64,000 bases of DNA from Verrucomicrobiota bacterium (GTDB lineage: Bacteria > Verrucomicrobiota > Kiritimatiellia > RFP12 > UBA1067), in NCBI GenBank assembly GCA_023269675.1, contig JAHFSX010000002.1, positions 1 through 64,000 of the forward strand, given 5' to 3'. The position numbers were made by a program, and so were the translations under genes. Shown piece by piece: positions 45,374 through 52,668 of the stretch (the first letter of the stretch is position 1; the number at the start of each line of letters is the position of its first letter). The notes beneath the pieces were generated by a model that was given only the letters and a program-made list of their open reading frames with translations, had not been told where the DNA came from and did not search any database.

Positions 45374-45410
45374 GTCCGTTCCTTAATTGATCCGTCGCCC
45401 TAAGCAAAAC

Positions 45411-45475
45411 ACGGATAACCTGTATACCACTTTCAAAACAGTGTCATCAGCTAATTGGGATCAATTGTTATCCGT
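45411..45475. promoter_or_regulatory. Inverted pair of 9-base half-sites in the divergent promoter region
   Basis: ACGGATAAC (45411-45419) and GTTATCCGT (45467-45475) are exact complements with 47 bases between them. Between them on the minus strand lies TGGTATACAG, a possible extended -10 for the giant gene. The arrangement would suit a dimer or looped tetramer regulator controlling the giant gene. Similarity of one half-site to the lac operator core is probably coincidental. Confidence 0.4.
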
Positions 45476-45505
45476 TTTTTTCCTCTTGTCAAGCGCTTCC
45501 GGACA

Positions 45506-45534
45506 TTGACAGGCCTGCCGCCAACTGTTATCGT
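45506..45534 (+). promoter_or_regulatory. Predicted promoter of the lysine-rich small protein
   Basis: Perfect TTGACA (45506-45511), 17-base spacer, TATCGT (45529-45534), 75 bases before the small gene's ATG. Confidence 0.5.
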
Positions 45535-45608
45535 TCACACCCTAACGTGTGATATCTGTGATGCGGCGCATGGTGCGTGCCGCACGGCACACGAGGAGGA
45601 ACGTTGTT

Positions 45609-45710
45609 ATGGCCAAGAGTCACGATGCGAAGAAGGACGAGAAGAAAAAGCCCACCAAGACGCTGAAAGAGAAACGTCAGGAGAAAAAGGCCAAGAAAAC
45701 GGCCCAGTAG
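45609..45710 (+). CDS. 33-residue lysine-rich protein
   Basis: Tiny gene encoding MAKSHDAKKDEKKKPTKTLK followed by EKRQEKKAKKTAQ: 15 of 33 residues are Lys, with no hydrophobic core. GAGGAGGAA precedes the ATG by about 8 bases, a promoter with perfect -35 lies upstream and a GC-rich hairpin follows, so the unit looks complete. Predicted disordered and strongly basic; nucleic-acid or polyphosphate binding is a reasonable guess only. I recall similar short Lys-rich proteins in other bacteria but know no function. Confidence 0.72.
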   Translation: MAKSHDAKKDEKKKPTKTLKEKRQEKKAKKTAQ

Positions 45711-45717
45711 CCGACAC

Positions 45718-45753
45718 GGTGCTCGCCCCCGTCTCGGCGGGCGGGCACCCTTT
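45718..45753 (+). terminator. GC-rich hairpin after the lysine-rich gene
   Basis: GGTGCTCGCCC (45718-45728) pairs with GGGCGGGCACC (45739-45749) with one G-U pair, followed by CTTT. It starts 8 bases past the stop. The T-run is short, so termination strength is uncertain. Confidence 0.5.
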
Positions 45754-45927
45754 CCCTGCGCGTCCCCGTGAGGATAAATGACTGCGCACGCGTCCCCGCC
45801 GTGGCACGGGTAACTGACCCGCGTGCACACGCCCTCTGACAGACCCGAGCCGCCAGGCCAGGCCTCAGGAAGGGAAAGACTATTTCCCACCTTGAGCTGG
45901 CATACCGATTGCTGTAAGTTACGCCAC

Positions 45928-48249
45928 ATGTCTACCGTTTCTATGCGCAAAACCCTTTTTTCCGTGTGGCTGTCCGCTGCCGCCTTGTTTGGCGCGCGGG
46001 CCGGACAGGTGCCGCTGGGCGTATCGGCCGGGAGCGACAAGGCCGCCAAGCCGCTGCCGCTGTCAGTCCCGCTCACCTTTCCGGGCGAGTGTAATTTTGA
46101 CCTGCACGCGCCGCACGCCAGCGACTGGCTAGACGGCGCGACCCTGCGGCTGACGGTGGTGTGGCCGCAGGACGCGCCCGTATACTCCGGCGGACTGGTG
46201 TGGCTCAAAGACCGCGACGACTACTGGCACCAATACCTGACCCCCGGCCACCTGCAGGCCGGCGCGACCAACACGCTGTCCATCCCCTTCCAGTCCGGCG
46301 CGCCCGGCTGGGAGACCCCCGGCCATTCGCTGGCCTGGCACCACCGCGTCCTCATCAATCCGCAGTCGGTCGGTTTTCGCGTGTTCGCTGACGCAGCTTT
46401 CACCGGAATGTGTGTCCTCGTGTCCGCAACCCTAGAAACCTGCCCGCCCGCCGGCGTGCCGGTCATCTCGAAGATCAGGCCCGTCACCCGCGCCGTCCGG
46501 GCGCTCGCGCTCTATGAGGCCCGCTTCGACCTGCCCGACCGCTACGCCAACCCCTTCGACCCCACCCAGATCGACGCGGGCGCCACCATCGTCACACCGT
46601 CGGGCGCGACCAACACGGTCTGCGCTTTCTATTACCAGCCGCACTACCGGCTGGAGGACGAGCTCGGCGCGCCGGTCGAGCCCGACGGGCCGCCGGAGTG
46701 GCGCATCCGCTACTGCCCGCGCGTGCCGGGCGACTATGCCGTCACACTCTACGCCCGCGACGCGCTGGGCACCACCACCGTCACCAACGCCCTGCGCTTC
46801 ACGGCCGCGCCTCCCGCCGCGGACGCCCTGCGCTTCGTGCGCGTCTCCAACAGAGACCGCCGCTATTTCGAGCTGGACGACGGCTCGCTCTTCTACCCGA
46901 TCGGCCATAATGTGCGCTCGGCCACCGACGCGCGCATGGACGACAAGTTCCCGTGGGTCTTCCGCAAGGCGGAGGGTTCCACCGCCTACCGCCGCTACTT
47001 CTCGCGCATGCAGGAGGCGGGGGAAAACTGGGCCGAGGTGTGGATGAGCGCCTGGTCGCTCGGCCTCGAATGGACCGAGGGCATCGGCGGTTATCACGGC
47101 GCGAATGACTTTCACATGGGGAACGCCTGGGAACTAGACCGCGTGGTTGACCTCGCCCTCCAGCACCGCATCTACCTCAACCTGGTGCTCAACTACCATG
47201 GCCGCATCAGCACCTGGAGCGACGCCGAGTGGCACCTGCACCCCTACAACCAGAAAACCCCCGGCGGCTGGCTCGCCATGCCGCTCGAATTCTTCAGCGA
47301 CGCGCGCGCGATCGAGATGCAGAAGCGCTTCTGCCGCTACACCCAGGCCCGCTGGGGCTGGGCCCCGGTGATCTTCGGCTACGAGCTGTGCAGCGAGCTC
47401 AACCTGACCGGCCACGAGACGCACCACAAGACCCATTTCGAACCCGCCGTCGTGGAGTGGTGCCGTCTGCTCGGGAGTTACCTCAAAGCCATCGACCCCT
47501 ACGGCCATCTGGTTTCCGCGCACGTCTCGAACGACTACACCCTCCTCAACCCGAAGCTGTGCAACCTGCCCGAGATGGATTTCAATCCGCTCGACGCCTA
47601 CAACAACCGGAGCCCCGAGCATCCCGAACGCATGATCGCCCTCACCGTCGGCACGGCAGACGCGGGGCTCGACTACAACAAGCCCATCCTCATCACCGAG
47701 TTCGGCGGTTCCGCCATGGCCAGCAGCCTCGAGAAACTGATGATCGAGCAGCACGCCGCGCTCTGGTCCGGCGCCTGCCTGCCGCTGGCGGGCGTGCCGA
47801 TGTTCTGGTGGTGGCAGGTGGTCGACGAGAACAACCTCTACCCCCGCTACACCGCCATCCGGAAATTCATGGAGAACGTGGACCCGCGCGACCCGGCGGC
47901 GAAACGCCGCCCCGCGGAGCTGGCCGTCGCGGAGAACGGCGACAAGGCGCTCCTTCAGAAGTTCGAAGCCCTGTGTACCGCCTCGCCCGAGAAGGCGCGC
48001 GGCTATATCTATCCCCTACGTTACGCGCGCGCCGGCGAGGAGGCGCCCGAGGCAGACCGCCTGACCGTGACCATCGACGGCTTCACGCCCGGCCTTTTCC
48101 GCGTCGAGTTTTTCGAGACCGAAACCGGCAAGTCCGTGCGCCGATTCGATGTGCGGACCAAGGAGAACCTGCTCGCCATCCCCGTGCCGCGCTTCCGCTC
48201 CGACTGCGCCTTCAAAGTGAACCTGTTGACCCCCGTCTCCAAACGGTAG
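45928..48249 (+). CDS. Secreted glycoside hydrolase with DUF5060 domain (GH5-like barrel)
   Basis: Predicted extracytoplasmic polysaccharide hydrolase, 773 residues from ATG 45928 (ATG 45943 also possible; no strong ribosome site). The signal peptide is followed by an N-terminal carbohydrate-binding-like region (about 20-180), a DUF5060 beta domain (about 190-300; ARFDLPDRYANPFDPTQIDA, EWRIRYCPRVPGDY), and a (beta/alpha)8 barrel (about 310-640). Candidate catalytic acid/base Glu490 (GYELCSELN) and nucleophile Glu591 (LITEFGG) are in the expected spacing for clan GH-A. Substrate unknown. The beta-rich C-terminus (TIDGFTPGLFRVEFFET) ends the protein. Next gene is 184 bases downstream. Confidence 0.88.
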   Translation: MSTVSMRKTLFSVWLSAAALFGARAGQVPLGVSAGSDKAAKPLPLSVPLTFPGECNFDLHAPHASDWLDGATLRLTVVWPQDAPVYSGGLVWLKDRDDYWHQYLTPGHLQAGATNTLSIPFQSGAPGWETPGHSLAWHHRVLINPQSVGFRVFADAAFTGMCVLVSATLETCPPAGVPVISKIRPVTRAVRALALYEARFDLPDRYANPFDPTQIDAGATIVTPSGATNTVCAFYYQPHYRLEDELGAPVEPDGPPEWRIRYCPRVPGDYAVTLYARDALGTTTVTNALRFTAAPPAADALRFVRVSNRDRRYFELDDGSLFYPIGHNVRSATDARMDDKFPWVFRKAEGSTAYRRYFSRMQEAGENWAEVWMSAWSLGLEWTEGIGGYHGANDFHMGNAWELDRVVDLALQHRIYLNLVLNYHGRISTWSDAEWHLHPYNQKTPGGWLAMPLEFFSDARAIEMQKRFCRYTQARWGWAPVIFGYELCSELNLTGHETHHKTHFEPAVVEWCRLLGSYLKAIDPYGHLVSAHVSNDYTLLNPKLCNLPEMDFNPLDAYNNRSPEHPERMIALTVGTADAGLDYNKPILITEFGGSAMASSLEKLMIEQHAALWSGACLPLAGVPMFWWWQVVDENNLYPRYTAIRKFMENVDPRDPAAKRRPAELAVAENGDKALLQKFEALCTASPEKARGYIYPLRYARAGEEAPEADRLTVTIDGFTPGLFRVEFFETETGKSVRRFDVRTKENLLAIPVPRFRSDCAFKVNLLTPVSKR

Positions 48250-48433
48250 TCGCTTTCCGAACAGGACGCTCGCCGGCGCGTGCCGGTTATCTTCGGCAGG
48301 GACGGTTTCCCGAACCGCCCGCCGCGCTCGGCGGCCGCGGGCTACCGGGGGCGCGCGCGCTCCGGGCGCGCCGCGGGGATGCGCCCCGTCCCGACCTTGC
48401 GAACAGTGTCTCGGCATCAGGAAGGAGTCCACC

Positions 48434-49405
48434 ATGAACGCATCCGCGCTAGCCTGCTGCGCCTGCGGCCTCGCGCTCGCCGCCGCCGCACAGTCCTTCG
48501 ACATCGGCCCCAACGGCACTCGGAGCGGCGACGACAACCGCATCAGGCTGGCCCCGGAGCCGGTCAAGGTCGGCAAGGAGCTCACGATGGCGGAGCTGCC
48601 TGTCGCCACTCTGCCGCCCGCGTTCTACCTCAACGTCGGCACCAGCGGACGCTACGGCCCCTACGAGCTGGCCGACGGCACGGCCGTCGGCTCCAAGCAG
48701 GCTTCATACACCCTGCGCATGTTCGATTACGGACAACACTTCACCCTTCACCCCGCAAGCGACACCAACACCGTCTACGGCCCGTTCGCGGCCACGAACG
48801 GCGCGCCTGTCACCCTCGGCAAAACCGTCATGACGGTCGTGCGCGTGCCGCCAACCGTGACGGTCTCCCTCACGCACCCCGACAAGATCAACCAGGCGCC
48901 GCTCATCGGCATCGCCCCTTACGACACCGCCCTCATCCGGGAACTCTACGGCCTGCGGGCGAAGTACGTCGCCCTCGCCAACCGCGTGGACAGCGACACC
49001 GCGAGTGTCGAGTTGCAAGGCGTGCCGCGCGTACATTCGAACCTCACGGGCAACACGTTCACGCCGGTGGTCAAGACCTCCGCCCGCGATAAGCAGAACG
49101 CTCTTAAAGGCGCCGAACGCAGCGCCATGGTCTTCCTCGAGACGCTCTTCGGTAAGGCTTTCATTCTCCGCTCGCAGGCCATCACCGACGGCTCCACCTA
49201 CCATTACCGGCTCCCGCCCGGCGACTATCTGCTCTGCGCCACGCAGAAGGTCAAGGAGCCGAACGCCGCCTCAACGGCGGGTGCGGTCACCGCCGTCTGG
49301 TGGACCGCCTTCCACGTCGACGGCGAACACCCGCTCGCGCTCGCGCTCACGGCCGAAAACGCGATCACCTGGCGCGACATCTTCCAGCTCTCGCGCGACA
49401 AGTGA
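48434..49405 (+). CDS. Secreted protein of unknown function
   Basis: No family recognised. The 323-residue protein has a signal peptide (MNASALACCACGLALAAAAQ) and AAGGAG before the ATG. The body is beta-rich with long regular segments (TSGRYGPYELADGTAVGSK, MTVVRVPPTVTVSLTHPDK) and a helical stretch near residues 155-180 (LIRELYGLRAKYVALANRVD). The C-terminal part resembles a carboxypeptidase-regulatory-like strand pattern (YHYRLPPGDYLLCATQKVKE). It lies downstream of the glycoside hydrolase on the same strand with 184 bases between; that gap holds a hairpin-prone GC-rich stretch (48330-48380) but no gene. Function cannot be inferred. Confidence 0.75.
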   Translation: MNASALACCACGLALAAAAQSFDIGPNGTRSGDDNRIRLAPEPVKVGKELTMAELPVATLPPAFYLNVGTSGRYGPYELADGTAVGSKQASYTLRMFDYGQHFTLHPASDTNTVYGPFAATNGAPVTLGKTVMTVVRVPPTVTVSLTHPDKINQAPLIGIAPYDTALIRELYGLRAKYVALANRVDSDTASVELQGVPRVHSNLTGNTFTPVVKTSARDKQNALKGAERSAMVFLETLFGKAFILRSQAITDGSTYHYRLPPGDYLLCATQKVKEPNAASTAGAVTAVWWTAFHVDGEHPLALALTAENAITWRDIFQLSRDK

Positions 49406-49496
49406 TCCCGCCCGGAAGAGCCTCTCGCCGTGCCGTGCGGGGCGATCACGCCCGCGCCGCCGCGCTGAATAAAAACACCGCGATTCAAAAACATAG

Positions 49497-49525
49497 TTGC
49501 ATACTTCAGAATGCGCTGTTATAGT
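49497..49525 (+). promoter_or_regulatory. Predicted sigma70-type promoter of the hydrogenase operon
   Basis: TTGCAT (49497-49502), 17-base spacer, TATAGT (49520-49525), in an AT-rich patch about 130 bases before the small-subunit ATG. Confidence 0.6.
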
Positions 49526-49558
49526 GTCCCAAAACTCAATCAGAGAGCTTGAGTATTC

Positions 49559-49574
49559 ATTACAAAAGTGTAAT
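49559..49574. promoter_or_regulatory. Dyad TTACA-N4-TGTAA in the hydrogenase leader
   Basis: ATTACA and TGTAAT flank AAAG, a perfect 6-base dyad about 35 bases past the -10. The pentamer-N4-pentamer spacing is that of CRP/FNR-family operators, though the bases differ from the classical FNR site. A short leader hairpin is the alternative. Confidence 0.4.
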
Positions 49575-49657
49575 CGGCGCGCCATGAATTAGAGGTTTAT
49601 TGCCGGGCAGGCGCCGAGATGTAACAGACGAAGGCCCGGCGGACAGGAGTCGACGCG

Positions 49658-50638
49658 ATGCAAGTAAGCAGACGTTCGTTTCTGGAGTATTGCGGCCTGA
49701 GCGCGGCGTTCATCGGGCTGGGCTCGTCCAAGCTGGGGCTGCTGGCCGAAGCGCTGGCGGCACCCAACGCGCCATCCGTGATCTGGCTGCACGGCAGCTC
49801 ATGCACCGGCGACTCGATCTCGTTCCTCAACCGGATCTCGGACGCGTTCCCCGCCACGGTGGCCGACGTGCTGACCGGCGCCGTGAACCTGGTCTTCCAC
49901 GCCACGCTGATGACGCCGGCGGGCGACGCGGCGGTGTCCGAGCTCAAGCGGGTGTACGACACCGGCAACTACGTGCTCGTGCTCGAGGGCGGCGTGCCCA
50001 CGGCCTTCCGAGGCGGCGCCTGCGTGGTCTACAGCCTCAACGGCCAGGAGACGACCTACATGCAAGCCGTGCAGGAGATGTCGGCGCGCGCGCTGGCGGT
50101 GGTCTGTGCGGGCACCTGCGCCTCGTTCGGCGGCATTCCCGCCTCGGGCGGCAACCCCACCGGCGTAAAGAGCGTCCGCGCCCTGACAGGCCGGGCCACC
50201 ATCAACATCTCGGGCTGCCCCGCCAACCCGGACTGGGTGGTCTGGGCCATCGTCCAGCTGCTCACCGGCACGCCGGTGGAACTCGACGCCGACGGCCGCC
50301 CCACGGCGCTCTACGCGAAGCGCCTCTCCGGCGCGGCCGCCCCGTCCCTGATCCACGACAAGTGCCCGCGCAATAACCTCGTGAACCCGGGCGCGCCGCC
50401 CGAGGCCACGAGCTTCACCAACTGCGACGGGCGCTGCACGATCCAGCTCGGCTGCCGCGGACCGTTCACCAAGTCGCGCTGCGACGGGCAGTGGAACGCC
50501 AAGGCCACCGACCCCAACAGCCCGCCCAACCAGCGCTGGCGCAACAACTGGTGCGTCGGCGTGAACGCGAACTGCCACGGCTGCGTGGAGAAGGCCTTCC
50601 CCGGGCCGCAATCGTTTTACGAACCCTATGTACTGTGA
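49658..50638 (+). CDS. [NiFe] hydrogenase small subunit, Tat-exported, Asp at a proximal-cluster position
   Basis: Electron-transfer subunit of an uptake-type [NiFe] hydrogenase, 326 residues. A twin-arginine signal (SRRSFLEYCGLSAAFIG) directs export of the folded dimer. Cluster ligands: proximal Cys49, Cys154 (AGTCASFGG) and Cys187 (NISGCPANP), but the second Cys of the usual CxxC is Asp52 (SCTGDS); distal His233, Cys236, Cys260, Cys266; medial Cys275, Cys306, Cys309, with an extra Cys299 (NNWC) where 3Fe-4S enzymes usually have Pro. No C-terminal membrane helix, so the enzyme is probably soluble outside the cytoplasmic membrane. First gene of the hydrogenase operon; ACAGGAG lies 8 bases upstream. 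Subgroup not assigned. Confidence 0.94.
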   Translation: MQVSRRSFLEYCGLSAAFIGLGSSKLGLLAEALAAPNAPSVIWLHGSSCTGDSISFLNRISDAFPATVADVLTGAVNLVFHATLMTPAGDAAVSELKRVYDTGNYVLVLEGGVPTAFRGGACVVYSLNGQETTYMQAVQEMSARALAVVCAGTCASFGGIPASGGNPTGVKSVRALTGRATINISGCPANPDWVVWAIVQLLTGTPVELDADGRPTALYAKRLSGAAAPSLIHDKCPRNNLVNPGAPPEATSFTNCDGRCTIQLGCRGPFTKSRCDGQWNAKATDPNSPPNQRWRNNWCVGVNANCHGCVEKAFPGPQSFYEPYVL

Positions 50639-50733
50639 ACCCGCCGGTGAACAATGGGCCGTTCCGCGTTGAGCATTGAACGATCCATCACCCGCTCTCA
50701 GTTTAAGCGACGGACATCAAAGGAGCGCAGACC

Positions 50734-52176
50734 ATGCCTATCATCGTAGCAGCCATTGACCCCGTGACGCGCATCGAGGGACATCTCAAAGTCGACATCG
50801 CGGTGGACACCGTCGGCGGCGTCCAGCAGGTGACGGGCGTGCGGACCATGGGCACGCTCTTCCGCGGCTTCGAGAAAATCCTCGAGGGCCGTGACCCGCG
50901 CGACGCCGCCATCATCACGTCGCGGATCTGCGGGGTCTGCCCGACCTCCCACGCCCAGGCCGCTGTGCTGGCGCTCGAGGACGCCTCCGGCATGGCCGTG
51001 CCCGGGCCCGCCCGTATCCTGCGCAACCTGGTGCACGGCGCCTGTTTCCTGGAGTCGCACATCCTGCACTTCTACCTGCTCTCCCTGCCCGATTACATCC
51101 AGGGGCTGGGCATGCCGCCCTGGACCCCGGGCTTCGAGGCGGACCGCCGCGTGGACAAGGCGGCCTCGGAGCTCTTCACCGCGCACTACCTGGAGGCCAT
51201 CACCGTGCGCCGCCGCTGCCACGAGATCGGCGCGCTGTTCGGCGGCAAGCTCCCGCACACGCCGGCCTACATCGCCGGCGGGTTCACCGCCGTGCCGTCG
51301 CAGCCGAACCTGGACGCGTTCGGCGCCGGCCTGGACGAGATCCTGGCATTCATCAACACACGCTACCTGCCGGACGTCGAGCGGCTCTCCTCGCTCTACA
51401 GCGACTACTTCTTTGTCGGCCGGGGCTACGGCAACCTGCTGGCCTACGGGGCCTTCGACCAGGACGGCTCCGGCACGGACCGGCTCTTCCGCGCGGGCCG
51501 CGTCGTCAACGGCGCGGGCGCGGTCCTGCCGGTGGACGCGGCCGCCATCGCGGAGGACGTCACGCACGCGTGGTACCGCAACGCCGACAGCGGCCTCCAC
51601 CCGGCGGCCGGCGAGACCAACGCCGAATACCCCAAGGCGGACGCCTACTCCTGGCTCAAGGCCCCCCGCTACGGCGGCACGCCCCACGAATGCGGGCCGC
51701 TGGCGCGCATGTGGGTCAGCGGCGAGTACACCAACGGCGTCTCCGTGATGGACCGCATCCGCGCGCGGGCTTACGAGGCGCTCAAGCTCGCCCGGGCGAT
51801 GAAGGCGTGGCACGCCGAACTCCTGGCGGGCGACGTGACCGTCACCGCAGACTGGCCCTCGCCCGCGCCCGCCGGCGTCGCCGGCACGGGCCTCACGGAG
51901 GCCCCGCGCGGCGCCCTGGGCCACTGGCTCAGCATCGGCGACAACGGCAAGATCGCCCGCTATCAGGTCATCACCCCGACCTGCTGGACCGTCTCGCCGC
52001 GCGACGGCGCCGGCCAGGCGGGACCGCTCGAACAGGCGCTGCTCGGCACGCCGGTCGCCAACGCGGCGCAGCCGGTCGAGGCCCTGCGCGTGATCCACTC
52101 GGTGGACCCCTGCCTCGACTGCGCCACACACGTCATGACTGCGGGAGAGGCCCGGGCCGAAGGCCTGGCCGGATAG
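50734..52176 (+). CDS. [NiFe] hydrogenase large (catalytic) subunit
   Basis: Carries the NiFe(CN)2CO site that splits or makes H2. The 480-residue protein has the L1 motif RICGVCPTSH (Cys66, Cys69) and L2 motif DPCLDCATH (Cys460, Cys463, His466); all four Ni-binding Cys are Cys, not selenocysteine. The 14-residue tail after His466 (VMTAGEARAEGLAG) would be removed by the maturation protease encoded 7 bases downstream. RIEGHL near the N-terminus is typical. AAGGAG precedes the ATG. It has no signal of its own and would be carried out by the Tat signal of the small subunit. Subgroup unassigned; the L1 context (GVCPTSHA) is more like group 2 than group 1. Confidence 0.96.
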   Translation: MPIIVAAIDPVTRIEGHLKVDIAVDTVGGVQQVTGVRTMGTLFRGFEKILEGRDPRDAAIITSRICGVCPTSHAQAAVLALEDASGMAVPGPARILRNLVHGACFLESHILHFYLLSLPDYIQGLGMPPWTPGFEADRRVDKAASELFTAHYLEAITVRRRCHEIGALFGGKLPHTPAYIAGGFTAVPSQPNLDAFGAGLDEILAFINTRYLPDVERLSSLYSDYFFVGRGYGNLLAYGAFDQDGSGTDRLFRAGRVVNGAGAVLPVDAAAIAEDVTHAWYRNADSGLHPAAGETNAEYPKADAYSWLKAPRYGGTPHECGPLARMWVSGEYTNGVSVMDRIRARAYEALKLARAMKAWHAELLAGDVTVTADWPSPAPAGVAGTGLTEAPRGALGHWLSIGDNGKIARYQVITPTCWTVSPRDGAGQAGPLEQALLGTPVANAAQPVEALRVIHSVDPCLDCATHVMTAGEARAEGLAG

Positions 52177-52183
52177 TCTGAAC

Positions 52184-52639
52184 ATGAACGAAAAAACCGT
52201 CATCATGGGTGTGGGCAACTGGCTGCTGTCGGACGACGGCGTGGGCGTGCACGCCGCTCAGGCGCTGGCCCTCGATCCTCCGCCCGGCGCCGAAGTGGTC
52301 GATGCGGGCACGGACGCGCTTTCGGCGCTGCCTTTCTTCGAGCAGGCGGACCGGGTGCTGATCATCGACGCCGTGCGCGCCGGCGGCGCTCCCGGAACCA
52401 TCCGTCAGCTGGCTGAGAGCGAGCTCGCGGCGCAACACGGTCTCGGCACCATCCACGCGGTCAACCTGCTCGTCAGCCGCCACCTGATGTCACCCGGTGC
52501 GGTCTGGCCGGAGGTTCGGATTCTCGGCGTCGAACCCGCCGTCTTGGATTACGGCATGGAGCTTTCGCCGGCCGTGGCCGCCGCCCTGCCCCAGGTCATC
52601 CGGCTCAGCCGGGAGATCGCCGAAACTTGGAAAACCTGA
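52184..52639 (+). CDS. Hydrogenase maturation protease (HyaD/HupD family)
   Basis: Cytoplasmic endopeptidase that trims the large-subunit C-terminus after nickel insertion. The 151-residue protein has the family motif GVGNWLLSDDGVGVHA near the N-terminus; the Ni-sensing acid is Asp in place of the frequent Glu, a common variant. The second acid is in LIIDAVRAGG and the His is in IHAVNLLVSRHL. Size matches the family (about 150-170). Located directly after its presumed substrate gene, 7 bases away, and 29 bases before the first giant propeller gene. Confidence 0.94.
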   Translation: MNEKTVIMGVGNWLLSDDGVGVHAAQALALDPPPGAEVVDAGTDALSALPFFEQADRVLIIDAVRAGGAPGTIRQLAESELAAQHGLGTIHAVNLLVSRHLMSPGAVWPEVRILGVEPAVLDYGMELSPAVAAALPQVIRLSREIAETWKT

Positions 52640-52668
52640 ACACGTAAGCGTTAACTCCGGGTGTCCCC

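Noticed and set aside
42692..45403. Open frame of 903 codons on the plus strand opposite the giant repeat gene
   Set aside because: GC-rich antisense shadow of 38849-45373: it has Arg/His/Gln-rich composition with no domain, and the minus-strand frame has signal peptide, LamG and PA14 motifs and a terminator.
45461..45475. Resemblance of the half-site region to the lac operator core (GGATAACAATT)
   Set aside because: Short chance match in a distant phylum; only the inverted pair itself is reported.
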